DNA of 64,000 nucleotides, taken from NCBI RefSeq assembly GCF_012911025.1, contig NZ_WUEI01000013.1:1-64000 (forward strand), given 5' to 3'. Both the position numbers and the translations under genes were made by a program. The notes below the pieces were generated by a model that ran no database searches, was not told the DNA's origin, and saw only the letters and a program-made list of their open reading frames with translations. This DNA comes from Azoarcus sp. TTM-91. Lineage in GTDB: Bacteria > Pseudomonadota > Gammaproteobacteria > Burkholderiales > Rhodocyclaceae. Every line of letters begins with the position of its first letter. Positions within the stretch are counted from its first letter, which is position 1. Below are positions 32,563 to 40,654 of the stretch, in pieces.

Positions 32563-33159
32563 ATGGACGAGCTCGCCGCTGCCCGCGCCCGCTTCGGGCG
32601 TGAAGTCCTGACCCTGGACGACCCGGTTCCGCCGCATCCGCTGCTGGACGGCAAAGCCGAGATCGGCCGCGGCGAGTATTCCATCGTGCTGGACAAGGGC
32701 GATGGCGAGCGGGTGTACAAGCTCGTCAGCTCGCCCGCCGACTACTTCCTCTACACCGCAGACGACCGCCCGCGCGGCAAGCACTTCCCCATCGTCTATG
32801 CCGACCACGGCATCGTCGGCCGCGCCCGCTCCGGCCATCCCTTCCACCTGATGGAGATGGAACGCCTCTACCCGCTGGACGGCGACTCACCCGCCGGCGA
32901 GCTGGCGGCGAGGCTGTCCGGCTTCTACTGGGCCGCCTGCGAACAGTGGAACCGGCTGGGTGCCGACATGGGCCGCATCGCGCTGCATCACCTCACCGTC
33001 AGCCCGCTGGAACTGGATGAAGGCGTGAAGGAGGCGCTGCAGGCGCTGTCCGACTTCGTCGAGGAGTACCAAGTGCTGCCGGACCTGCTCAATGCCAACA
33101 ACTTGATGATGCGCAAGGACGGCACCCTGGTGTTCGCCGATCCAGTGTTCATCGCCTGA
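32563..33159 (+). CDS. Small kinase-fold-like protein of unknown function
   Basis: A 198-residue protein with the outline of a compact protein-kinase-like fold. There is a glycine-rich loop 'IGRGEYSIVLDKG' followed by 'RVYKLV' (ATP-binding Lys), and near the C-terminus 'DLLNANNLMMRKDG' then 'FADPV', which can be read as the catalytic-loop Asn and metal-binding Asp of such enzymes. The usual HxD catalytic triad is not intact, so it could be a pseudokinase or a phosphotransferase of another kind. Likely co-transcribed with fabI. Confidence 0.6.
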   Translation: MDELAAARARFGREVLTLDDPVPPHPLLDGKAEIGRGEYSIVLDKGDGERVYKLVSSPADYFLYTADDRPRGKHFPIVYADHGIVGRARSGHPFHLMEMERLYPLDGDSPAGELAARLSGFYWAACEQWNRLGADMGRIALHHLTVSPLELDEGVKEALQALSDFVEEYQVLPDLLNANNLMMRKDGTLVFADPVFIA

Positions 33160-33181
33160 GCCGCGCACCCGCAGCCCGCGC

Positions 33182-34147
33182 TCAGAAACCAATCTTGCGC
33201 TTGCCCTTGGCGCGACCGCCGTCGAAATCCTCCGGTTTCAGCTCGTCCCGCCCGGCCAGCTTGGCCGCCCCGAAGGCGGACATCAGCGCACGCCGCTGCT
33301 CGCGCGGCGGAAGGGCGGCCAGCACCTCCATCACCGCGACCGGCGGCTCCTCCGGGAAGCCCCAGTCATGGGCGGCGACGATGTCGCGATACAGCCGGCA
33401 GGCGATGGCGAAGGACTCGTCCGCATCCGGCCGCGGCACCGCATAGACGTTCATGCGGTTGAGGATGGGCTCGGGGATGCTGCGCTCATCGTTGGCAGTA
33501 GTCACCCACAGGATGTGCGAGGCGTCGATCTCGACATCCACATACTCATCGCGAAAGCGGCGCGCGGTGTCGTGCTCGAACAGTTCGTACAACGGTCCCA
33601 GCGGGTCGTAGCGGCTGTCGCCGCCCGCCTTGTCCACCTCGTCCAGCACCATCACCGGGTTCGCCACCTCGCCGCCCACCAGCGCCTGCGCCACCTTGCC
33701 CGGCTTGGCATGGTTCCACTGCGCCGAGGCGCCGGAGAGTATCCAGCCGGCGGTCAGCGAACTCATGGAGACGAAGTGGTAGCCAGTGCCGAGTTGCTCG
33801 GACAGCGCCCGGGCGAAGTGCGTCTTGCCGATGCCCGGCTCGCCCAGCAACAGCATGGGCGCGAAGGACACCGGTTCGTTGCCGGACACGGCCAGCGCCA
33901 ACGACTTGCGTACATCGTCGATGACCTCGCCGAAGTTGGGGCAGCGCTCGTACAGGGATGACAGCGCATCCGCCCGGCTGGGCTTGACCACATAGCGGGT
34001 GCCGCCCGCATCCTTCATCCGGCCGTAGAAAGCGGAGAGCGCTTCGTTGCGGGCGGGCGCGTTCTGCTCCAGCGCCTTGTCCACATCCTCGACGCGATAG
34101 ATCTGGCGTGCATCGGCCAGGGGAATGCAAAACTCGCTGGGTGCCAT
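33182..34147 (-). CDS. AAA ATPase related to the Lon ATPase module
   Basis: A 321-residue AAA+ ATPase: Walker A 'LGEPGIGKTHFA' (about residue 100), Walker B 'VMVLDEVDKAG', sensor 1 'WVTTANDERSIP' and an arginine-finger region 'PILNRMNVY'. The block 'DPLGPLYELFEHDTARRFRDEY' is Lon-like. It lacks both the Lon N-terminal domain and the Ser/Lys protease domain, so it is a remodelling or chaperone-type ATPase, not a protease. The basic 'KGKRKIGF' tail is unusual. Partners are unknown. Confidence 0.8.
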   Translation of the reverse strand: MAPSEFCIPLADARQIYRVEDVDKALEQNAPARNEALSAFYGRMKDAGGTRYVVKPSRADALSSLYERCPNFGEVIDDVRKSLALAVSGNEPVSFAPMLLLGEPGIGKTHFARALSEQLGTGYHFVSMSSLTAGWILSGASAQWNHAKPGKVAQALVGGEVANPVMVLDEVDKAGGDSRYDPLGPLYELFEHDTARRFRDEYVDVEIDASHILWVTTANDERSIPEPILNRMNVYAVPRPDADESFAIACRLYRDIVAAHDWGFPEEPPVAVMEVLAALPPREQRRALMSAFGAAKLAGRDELKPEDFDGGRAKGKRKIGF

Positions 34148-34266
34148 CCAAGCCTCCGTCGCAATCCTTGGTTCAGGCCCGGCAGCGGGCCGCTGGTGCC
34201 GTTATGGACAAGCAGAACGCATGCCGGTTTTCGCCTCGCTTCGTCGGGCGTGGCCAAGCATCGGCG

Positions 34267-34272
34267 TATGAT
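34267..34272 (+). promoter_or_regulatory. Candidate -10 box (TATGAT) for folE
   Basis: GCGTATGATCG, 33 bp before the folE ATG. No clear -35 or Zur-type AT-rich palindrome. Confidence 0.4.
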
Positions 34273-34305
34273 CGACCGTAACAGGACAGAGAGTCGAGCC
34301 ACAAC

Positions 34306-34953
34306 ATGAATTCCAGACACGATCACGACCATGACCACGCCGCCGCGCCGCCGCCGGCCGGCATCGGTATTCCCCGCCAGGGCAGCTTCGACCCGATAGC
34401 CTTCGAACGCGCAGTGGGCGACCTGCTGGCCGCCTGCGGCGTGGCGCCGGACAGCGCCCATACGGGCCGAACTGCCCAGCGTGTCAGGGAGCTGTGGCAA
34501 CGCCGCCTGCTGGGCGGCTACGACCTGGACCCGGCGGAAGCGCTCGGCGACGGCTTCGAGGATGAGCGACGCGACATGGTGGTGGTACGCGGCATCGCCA
34601 TCCACGGCGTCTGCCCGCATCACCTGGTGCCCTTCCGCGGCGTCGCCCATGTAGCCTACCTGCCCGGCGGCCGGCTGCATGGCTTCGGCCGCATCGCCCG
34701 CCTGGTGGACGCCATCGGCCACCGCTTCACCTACCAGGAATGGATGACACGCGACATCGCCGACGCGCTGATGCACCACGGCAGGGCGCAGGGCGCGGCC
34801 TGCGTCATCGAAGCGGAGCAACTGTGCCTGCTGCTGGGCGAGGACAGGCGCGGCGACGAACGCGTCGTCACCCAGGCCTATTCCGGCGTGTTTACCGAAT
34901 CGGATCAACTGCGCAACGAATTCCTGCGCGCGGTGGATCGCCGCATGCTCTGA
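34306..34953 (+). CDS. folE: GTP cyclohydrolase I (FolE type)
   Basis: A 215-residue enzyme for the first step of folate/pterin synthesis, GTP to dihydroneopterin triphosphate. Zinc ligands are visible: Cys and His in 'VCPHHLVPF' and the later Cys in 'EQLCLLLGE'; 'GFGRIARLVDAI' aligns with the family's 'GLSKINRIV'. An odd His/Asp-rich N-terminus ('RHDHDHDHAA') could bind metal. The sequence is diverged from E. coli FolE, so it may be a paralogue. ATG chosen at 34306; no strong ribosome binding site. Confidence 0.85.
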   Translation: MNSRHDHDHDHAAAPPPAGIGIPRQGSFDPIAFERAVGDLLAACGVAPDSAHTGRTAQRVRELWQRRLLGGYDLDPAEALGDGFEDERRDMVVVRGIAIHGVCPHHLVPFRGVAHVAYLPGGRLHGFGRIARLVDAIGHRFTYQEWMTRDIADALMHHGRAQGAACVIEAEQLCLLLGEDRRGDERVVTQAYSGVFTESDQLRNEFLRAVDRRML

Positions 34954-34974
34954 GGCACCGCTCGCCGGCGAGGC

Positions 34975-35301
34975 CTACTGCACCAAGCGCAGGCCGCGGT
35001 GGGCGCTCAGCTCCAGCATCACCACTTCGCGCCCCAGCAGGGTGACGGAGCCACGGAAGCGGTCATAGCCGGATTCAGAGTATTCGAACTCGAACACCCG
35101 CTGCAGCGCCATGCGCCCTTCCTCGTTGCGGACAAGCCGCAGGCCGCGCCCGGCAACCGTTTCGTCCAGCAGCTGCAGCCCTTCGCGCTGACAAGCCTGG
35201 CCAGCGGCAGCCACGCCCGCTTCCCTGGCTTTCAGGCTATCCAGCCAGAACCAGGCCAGCAGGCACAGCAGCGCCAAGGCAAACACTTCGGGAAAATCCA
35301 T
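34975..35301 (-). CDS. DUF3301 family membrane-anchored protein
   Basis: A 108-residue protein with one N-terminal transmembrane helix ('VFALALLCLLAWFWLDSL') and a small beta-rich domain with 'RGLRLVRNEEGRMALQRVFEFEYS', the DUF3301 pattern. The function is unknown. It starts 13 bp after the stop of the PiT gene on the same strand, so it is probably transcribed with it. Confidence 0.85.
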   Translation of the reverse strand: MDFPEVFALALLCLLAWFWLDSLKAREAGVAAAGQACQREGLQLLDETVAGRGLRLVRNEEGRMALQRVFEFEYSESGYDRFRGSVTLLGREVVMLELSAHRGLRLVQ

Positions 35302-35314
35302 TGCTGCTCAGCCT

Positions 35315-36895
35315 TCAGGCGACGAACATGCCCCGAATCATGAAGAACAGCATGGCCGCCATCAAGGCGGACGCCGGCACCGTCACGACCCAGGCGGCAG
35401 CGATGCGGATGATCTGGGAGCGCTTCACCAGTTCCTGGCGATAGACCTTGCGCAGGCGCTTGCGCTCGCCCTTGGAGAAATGCGCCGGGTCCATCTTGCG
35501 CTTCTGGCGCTTTTTCAGATCACGCAGCATCTCGCCTTTCTGCTCGATGGCGGCAGCATCGAAACGGATCAGGAAAGCGTCTATCTCGGCCTGGTCCGCC
35601 TCCGGGTGATGGGCCTTGATCTCCGCCACCCGGCGCGCGTAGTTGCTCTTCAGGTACTCGCGCAGGAAGCCGACGCCGAACACGCCGCCCACCGCGATGT
35701 GAGTCGAACTCACCGGCAGGCCGAACTGGCTGGCGACGATCACGGTGATGGTAGCTGCCATGGCGATGCAGAAGGCACGCATCTGGTCCAGTTCAGTGAT
35801 CTCGGAGCCCACCGTGCGGATCAGCTTGGGACCATACAGCGCCAGTCCCAGCGAAATGCCGATCGCGCCCACCACCATGACCCAGAGGGGAATCTGGGCT
35901 GCCTCCGCCACCTCGCCGCCGTGGCGGACCGCATCGACGATGGCCGCCAGCGGGCCGACCGCATTAGCCACGTCATTGGAGCCATGGGCGAAGCTCAGCA
36001 AGGCGGCGGCGAATACCAGCGGCAGGGTGAACAGGCTGTTCACGCCATCCTTGGTATTGGCAATCAGCCTGTCGCTGCGGGAGAGCCGCCGACGCACCAC
36101 GATCAACACCGCCAGCGCCAGGATGAATCCATAGAACACCGCGCTGCCGAAGCTCACCGCCCAGACCTTGTTCAGGCCTTTCAGGAGCAGATAGGTGGAA
36201 AAGGTCCAGGCCATGGCCGCGACAATCCACGGCACCGCCCGCCGCGCCGCCTCCGCCATGTCGGGCTGGTAGGTGATGCTGCGCTTGATCAGGTAGAGAA
36301 AGGCAGCGGCGAAGATGCCGCCGAGCACCGGCGAGATCACCCAGCTGGCGACGATGTTGCCCAGGGACGACCAGTCCACCACATCGAACCCGGCGGCGGC
36401 CACCCCCGCTCCCAGCACCGCGCCGACGATGGAATGCGTGGTGGAAACCGGTGCGCCGATCGCGGTGGCGATGTTCAGCCAAAGCGCGCCGGCCAGCAGC
36501 GCCGCCAGCATCACCCAGATGAAGGTTTGCCGATCCTGCAGCGCAGCGGGATCGACGATGCCGCTGCTGATGGTGCTCACCACCTCTCCACCTGCGATCA
36601 GTGCGCCAGCGGCCTCGAACACCGCGGCAATCACCAGCGCCCAGAGCATGGAAAGCGCCTTGGAACCGACCGCAGGGCCGACGTTGTTGGCGACGTCGTT
36701 GGCACCGATGTTGAGCGCCATGTAACCACCGATGATGGCCGCGGCCACCACAATCATGCCGCCCTCGCCCACGCCCTGCATGATCGCGTAGAGCATGACC
36801 AGAACGAGGAAGACGAGGCCCATGCCGAGCCGCAGGAGTTCGCCGCGGCCACGCTGGGTGGCGCGCTCGATCTCACTGATATGTTGCAGTTCCAC
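35315..36895 (-). CDS. PiT-family inorganic phosphate transporter
   Basis: A 526-residue inner-membrane symporter with 10-12 helices. The duplicated PiT signature is present in both halves: 'GANDVANNVGPAVGSK' (about residue 64) and 'GSNDVANAVGPLAAIV'. 'PVSTTHSIVGAVLG' and 'PVSSTHIAVGGVFG' are the matching substrate-path repeats. A soluble, Lys/Arg-rich loop of about 80 residues precedes the last helix. It starts with GTG; AAGGAA lies upstream. It takes up phosphate coupled to H+ or Na+. Confidence 0.93.
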   Translation of the reverse strand: MELQHISEIERATQRGRGELLRLGMGLVFLVLVMLYAIMQGVGEGGMIVVAAAIIGGYMALNIGANDVANNVGPAVGSKALSMLWALVIAAVFEAAGALIAGGEVVSTISSGIVDPAALQDRQTFIWVMLAALLAGALWLNIATAIGAPVSTTHSIVGAVLGAGVAAAGFDVVDWSSLGNIVASWVISPVLGGIFAAAFLYLIKRSITYQPDMAEAARRAVPWIVAAMAWTFSTYLLLKGLNKVWAVSFGSAVFYGFILALAVLIVVRRRLSRSDRLIANTKDGVNSLFTLPLVFAAALLSFAHGSNDVANAVGPLAAIVDAVRHGGEVAEAAQIPLWVMVVGAIGISLGLALYGPKLIRTVGSEITELDQMRAFCIAMAATITVIVASQFGLPVSSTHIAVGGVFGVGFLREYLKSNYARRVAEIKAHHPEADQAEIDAFLIRFDAAAIEQKGEMLRDLKKRQKRKMDPAHFSKGERKRLRKVYRQELVKRSQIIRIAAAWVVTVPASALMAAMLFFMIRGMFVA

Positions 36896-36949
36896 GCGAT
36901 TCCTTCAGCAGATCAAAGAGCCGCGTATTGTTTCAGAAAAGTGACAGCC

Positions 36950-36977
36950 GCCAAAACGCAAAAAGCGCTTGGAGCGC
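36950..36977 (-). terminator. Intrinsic terminator after rlmJ-mazG operon
   Basis: Minus strand GCGCT-CCA-AGCGC followed by TTTTTGCGTTTT, 38 bp after the MazG-like stop and before the PiT gene. Confidence 0.6.
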
Positions 36978-37014
36978 GCCGAGCGGCCCGGCGAGGGCAG
37001 TCAGCGGGCCGGCC

Positions 37015-37389
37015 TTAGAGCGCGTCGTACTTGTCGGCCCGGCCACGGGCCTTGTCCACCGGGTAGCGCCCCTCGTTGATCGCCAGCTTGCGGGCGGCCG
37101 CTGCGGCCAGGTCGACCTCCAGCACATCGGCCAGGCGCACCAGGTACATCAATACGTCCGCGAGTTCCAGCGCCACCGCCTCGCGCCGGGCCGGGTCGGG
37201 CGCGGCGGACTCCTCTGCCGTCAACCACTGGAAGTGCTCCAGCACCTCGCCCGCTTCGCCGGCAAGCGCCATGGCCAGATTCTTCGGCGTGTGGAACTGC
37301 GTCCAGTCCCGCGCTTCCGCAAACTCGCGCAGGCGGGCCTGCAGCATCAGCAAGCTGTCGTCCGCCGGTGCGTGGGCCGGTGCGCTCAT
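37015..37389 (-). CDS. MazG-like nucleotide pyrophosphohydrolase
   Basis: A 124-residue all-helical protein of the RS21-C6/dCTPP1-like branch of the MazG superfamily. The metal-binding acidic motifs 'GEAGEVLEHFQW' and 'ELADVLMYLVRLAD' are intact. It hydrolyses non-canonical or excess (d)NTPs to monophosphates. Its ATG overlaps the rlmJ stop by 4 bp (ATGA), so it is coupled to rlmJ. Confidence 0.88.
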   Translation of the reverse strand: MSAPAHAPADDSLLMLQARLREFAEARDWTQFHTPKNLAMALAGEAGEVLEHFQWLTAEESAAPDPARREAVALELADVLMYLVRLADVLEVDLAAAAARKLAINEGRYPVDKARGRADKYDAL

Positions 37390-38234
37390 TCGATGTGATG
37401 CTCCAGGTCGAAGCCGGCGTCATCGTCCTCGCCCAGCGCCTTCACCAGCCAGGGCATCACCACTTCCAGCCGTTCCGGCAGCACCCAGGGCGGATTGATG
37501 ACGAAGAGGCCGCTGCCGAACATGCCGAAGCCGTCTGCAGAGGGGCCTTTCACTGCCAACCGCACGTCCAGCCAGCTCTCGGCCCCCAACTCCGCCAGGC
37601 GTTCGGGCAGTTGCCGCGCCTCCGGCCGTGCCAGCAGCGGATACCAGACCACGTAAGTACCTGAGGCAAAACGCTTCATCGCATCCTTGAGCGTGTCGAC
37701 CACCCGCCGGTAGTCCTCCTTGACCTCGTAGGGCGGGTCGATGAGGACGACCGCCCGGCGCGACGGCGGCGGCAGCAGGCCGCGCAATCCGGCAAAGCCG
37801 TCCGAGCGGCGCACCAGCACCTGATCGGTCTCGCGGGCAAAGGTCTGCTGCAGCAGTTCCACGTCGGTGGGATGCATCTCGAACAGGCGCAACCTGTCCT
37901 GCTCCCGCGCCTGGGTCATCGCCAACGCCGGCGAGCCAGGGTAGAACAGCAGCCGGCCATGAGGGTTGAACTGCGCCACCGCAGCGACATAGGCCTGCAG
38001 CGGCTCGGGCAGGTTTTCCCTGTCGTTCCACAACCTGGCGATGCCGCCATCGAACTCGGCATTCTTGGCCGCCTGTTCGCTATCCAGTGCATAACAGCCC
38101 GCACCAGCGTGGGTGTCGATGTACCACCACGGTTTGTCCTTCCTGGAGTAATACGCTAGCAATTCGACGAGCAGGTAGTGCTTGAGCACATCGGCATGAT
38201 TGCCGGCATGGAAGGCGTGGCGGTAGCTGAGCAT
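37386..38234 (-). CDS. rlmJ: 23S rRNA (adenine(2030)-N(6))-methyltransferase RlmJ
   Basis: A 282-residue SAM-dependent methyltransferase. The start 'MLSYRHAFHAGNHADVLKH' is nearly invariant in RlmJ. SAM-binding 'YIDTHAGAGCY' and catalytic 'LIDPPYE' (DPPY) are visible. It methylates A2030 of 23S rRNA. In-frame Met codons upstream were rejected because of this N-terminus. A TAGCAT -10-like box lies about 30 bp upstream. Confidence 0.94.
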   Translation of the reverse strand: MLSYRHAFHAGNHADVLKHYLLVELLAYYSRKDKPWWYIDTHAGAGCYALDSEQAAKNAEFDGGIARLWNDRENLPEPLQAYVAAVAQFNPHGRLLFYPGSPALAMTQAREQDRLRLFEMHPTDVELLQQTFARETDQVLVRRSDGFAGLRGLLPPPSRRAVVLIDPPYEVKEDYRRVVDTLKDAMKRFASGTYVVWYPLLARPEARQLPERLAELGAESWLDVRLAVKGPSADGFGMFGSGLFVINPPWVLPERLEVVMPWLVKALGEDDDAGFDLEHHIE

Positions 38235-38388
38235 TGGGAATGGTTGAAAAGCGCGGGCGGAGAATGCTACCACCGCCCGCGGGCAGCGAGTGCGACCGGC
38301 AAATGCACCGGGAGATTTGGAGAAAAGCGCCAAAATCGTGACAATCCCGCCCCTGGGAGACGCGCAGCCCACGGCCGGACCGGCACTT

Positions 38389-38396
38389 GCTATGAT
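38389..38396 (+). promoter_or_regulatory. Extended -10 promoter of the gamma-carbonic anhydrase gene
   Basis: TTGCTATGAT provides a TGn extension plus TATGAT (38391-38396), 49 bp before the ATG. No -35 match, as is usual for extended -10 promoters. Confidence 0.5.
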
Positions 38397-38445
38397 TCCC
38401 GCCCCCGCGCTGGCGCCTGCGCCGACGAGACAGCGAGAGAAAACA

Positions 38446-38997
38446 ATGAGTATCTATGCCTTGGGCGATGTCGTGCCCCGCTTCGGCGAAGGCTGCTGGG
38501 TCGCGCACAATGCGACCGTGATCGGCAATGTGGAGGCCGGTCGTGATGTGAATATCTGGTACAACGTGGTGATCCGCGGCGATCACGATCCCATCGTGAT
38601 CGGCGATGGCACCAACATCCAGGATGGCTCCGTCCTGCACAACGACGAAGGCGTGCCGCTCACCATCGGCAAGGACGTCACCGTCGGCCACAAGGTCATG
38701 CTGCATGGCTGCACGATAGGCGACGAGACGCTGATCGGCATCAACGCGGTGGTGCTGAACAATGCGGTGATCGGCCGCAACTGCATCATCGGCGCCAATG
38801 CCTTGATCCCGGAGGGCAAGGTCATCCCCGACCGTTCGCTGGTCGTGGGGTCTCCCGGGCGCATCATCCGCGAGCTGTCGGACCAGGACATCGCCTATCT
38901 GAAGGCCAATGCCAAGCATTACGTGACCAACGCCCGTCGCTACGAGGTGGAACTCCACCCGGTGGAAGTGGATGGCTTACGGAACCGGCCGCGCTGA
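38446..38997 (+). CDS. Gamma-carbonic anhydrase family protein (YrdA-like)
   Basis: A 183-residue left-handed beta-helix protein of hexapeptide repeats ('IGNVEA', 'VVIRGD', 'IGDGTN', 'IGKDVTVG', 'IGDETL'). Three His for zinc occur in 'VLHND' and 'VGHKVMLHG'. Related proteins (YrdA, PaaY, Cam) range from active carbonic anhydrase to thioesterase, so activity is not certain. A short acidic loop, as in Cam, is missing. Monocistronic by its own promoter; SIMPL gene follows 126 bp later. Confidence 0.9.
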   Translation: MSIYALGDVVPRFGEGCWVAHNATVIGNVEAGRDVNIWYNVVIRGDHDPIVIGDGTNIQDGSVLHNDEGVPLTIGKDVTVGHKVMLHGCTIGDETLIGINAVVLNNAVIGRNCIIGANALIPEGKVIPDRSLVVGSPGRIIRELSDQDIAYLKANAKHYVTNARRYEVELHPVEVDGLRNRPR

Positions 38998-39123
38998 TGC
39001 GGCCCGCCGGCAGGCGAGGCCGCATCCCACACCCATACAGGTCCTTACACCTCAGCTCTCCCGCGCCTGTGACTGATGGGGTATAAGTCTCGGCCATCTC
39101 CACCGCGCCATCTTGCCAACGCC

Positions 39124-39831
39124 ATGACCGTCGCCCGCCACCTGTCCGCCGCCACGCTCGTCGCCGCACTTGCCGCCCTCGCCTTTTCCTCGCCGGCCCT
39201 CGCCGCCGAGGAAAAGGCCCGTACCGTGGATTTTTCCGCCGAGGCCAGCCGGCCCGCCAGCAACGATCTCGCCGTGGCCCAACTCTACGTAGAGCAATCC
39301 GGCAGCGACCCCGCCGCGCTGGCGCAGCAGGTTAACCGCGCCATCGCTTCCGCGCTGGCAAGCGCCCGTGCTTATGGCGATGTCAAAGTGCAGTCGGCCG
39401 GCACTTCCACGTCGCCGGTCTACGGCAAGAACGGCAGCAAGATCGAAGGCTGGCGCATGCGCTCCGACCTGCGCCTGGAAACGCGCAACGTCGGCCAGAT
39501 GTCGGAGCTGATCGGCAAGCTCCAGGGCAGCCTGGCAGTCGCCCAGATGTCCATGCAGCCCGCGCCGGAGACCCGCCGCAAGGCAGCGGATGAAGCCACC
39601 ACCGATGCCATCCGCGCCTTCGAACAGCGCGCCGGCCTGGTCTCCTCGGCAATGGGCAAGCGCTACACCATACGCCATCTGAATATTTCCGACGGCGGCT
39701 TCCGGCCTCCCCAGGTCTACGCCCGCATGCAGGCCTCCTCGGTGATGATGGACTCCGCGCCAGCGCCGCTGGAAGGCGGCGAAAGCGAAGTCAGCGTCAC
39801 CATCAACGGCACCATCGAACTCATCGACTGA
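39124..39831 (+). CDS. SIMPL (DUF541) domain protein, exported
   Basis: A 235-residue periplasmic protein with a cleavable signal peptide (residues 1-27, ending 'SSPALA'). The SIMPL/DUF541 domain includes '[18 protein letters not shown]', '[14 protein letters not shown]' and '[16 protein letters not shown]'. The family is linked to oxidative stress and to signalling in mammals, but has no enzymatic assignment. The putative promoter TATAAG lies at 39082-39087. It starts a run of closely spaced genes (next starts 12 bp later). Confidence 0.88.
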   Translation: MTVARHLSAATLVAALAALAFSSPALAAEEKARTVDFSAEASRPASNDLAVAQLYVEQSGSDPAALAQQVNRAIASALASARAYGDVKVQSAGTSTSPVYGKNGSKIEGWRMRSDLRLETRNVGQMSELIGKLQGSLAVAQMSMQPAPETRRKAADEATTDAIRAFEQRAGLVSSAMGKRYTIRHLNISDGGFRPPQVYARMQASSVMMDSAPAPLEGGESEVSVTINGTIELID

Positions 39832-39843
39832 TCATCGTCATCC

Positions 39844-40173
39844 ATGCTTTTCAAGAATCGTCTGCGTACATTCAGCATCGCCCTCATCATCGGCGCCGGC
39901 AGCCTGGCCGGTACGGCCTGGACCCGCGACAGCGCCCAGGTCGCAAGCTACAGCTGCGCCAACGGCGAGCGCTTCTCGGTGGAAACCCACTCACGCCACA
40001 TCCGCCTGCGCACCGGTGCCGGCATATTCGCCCTCACCGCGGCACCGACTGCGGATGGCCTCAAGTACACCGACGGCCAGACGGTGTTTTCCAGCCACGG
40101 CAGCGTTGCCAGCCTGCAACGGCCCGGGCTGCCGGAAAGCAAGGACTGCCGCAGGGATGGCGCCAGCTTGTGA
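39844..40173 (+). CDS. Exported MliC-like (C-type lysozyme inhibitor) protein
   Basis: A 109-residue protein with an N-terminal signal or anchor helix ('[17 protein letters not shown]') and a small beta domain that fits the MliC pattern: '[12 protein letters not shown]' (first Cys), an internal '[15 protein letters not shown]' block in place of the usual W-x-KG, and a closing Cys ('SKDCRR'). MliC proteins protect the cell wall from host lysozyme. The match is partial, so assignment is tentative. Its TGA overlaps the dtd GTG (GTGA). Confidence 0.6.
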   Translation: MLFKNRLRTFSIALIIGAGSLAGTAWTRDSAQVASYSCANGERFSVETHSRHIRLRTGAGIFALTAAPTADGLKYTDGQTVFSSHGSVASLQRPGLPESKDCRRDGASL

Positions 40174-40625
40174 TCGCGCTGATCCAGCGCGTGCTCGAGG
40201 CCCATGTCGATATCGCCGCTGATAGTGGGGTGGGCCGGCAGACAGTGGGCCGCATCGGCCCGGGTCTGCTCGCGCTGATAGGGGTCGAGAAAGGCGACGG
40301 TCCGCGCAACATGGAACGGCTGGCGGAACGCCTGCTCGGCTACCGGGTGTTCCCGGACGACAGCGGACGTATGAACCTCGGCCTGCGCGACATCGCCGGC
40401 GGCCTGCTGCTGGTGCCCCAATTCACCTTGGCGGCGGATACCCGCAGTGGCACGCGCCCCAGTTTCTCCACCGCCGCGCCACCCGAAGAAGCCAGAGCGC
40501 TGTTCGATGCGCTGGTCGCCCGCCTGCGTGGTCTGCATCCTGTGGTAGAGACCGGTCGCTTCGGCGCCGAGATGTTCGTTGGCCTGATCAATCATGGGCC
40601 GGTCACCTTCCAGCTGGACGCCTGA
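40170..40625 (+). CDS. dtd: D-aminoacyl-tRNA deacylase
   Basis: A 151-residue homodimeric enzyme that removes D-amino acids (and glycine) mischarged on tRNA. The family blocks are present: '[13 protein letters not shown]' at the start, '[13 protein letters not shown]', '[12 protein letters not shown]' and C-terminal 'NHGPVTFQL' (the Gly-cisPro site). The Ser of the usual 'SQFTL' is replaced by Pro. It starts with GTG overlapping the preceding stop. Confidence 0.92.
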   Translation: MIALIQRVLEAHVDIAADSGVGRQTVGRIGPGLLALIGVEKGDGPRNMERLAERLLGYRVFPDDSGRMNLGLRDIAGGLLLVPQFTLAADTRSGTRPSFSTAAPPEEARALFDALVARLRGLHPVVETGRFGAEMFVGLINHGPVTFQLDA

Positions 40626-40628
40626 ACA

Positions 40629-40654
40629 GGCATGCCCTATCTTTCGGGCATGCC
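40629..40654 (+). terminator. Perfect hairpin after dtd
   Basis: GGCATGCCC, loop TATCTTTC, GGGCATGCC: a 9-bp perfect stem starting 4 bp after the dtd stop. The tail is only GATTTCT, so terminator activity is uncertain. Both candidate ATGs of the NlpC gene (40632, 40650) lie inside the stem. Confidence 0.5.
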
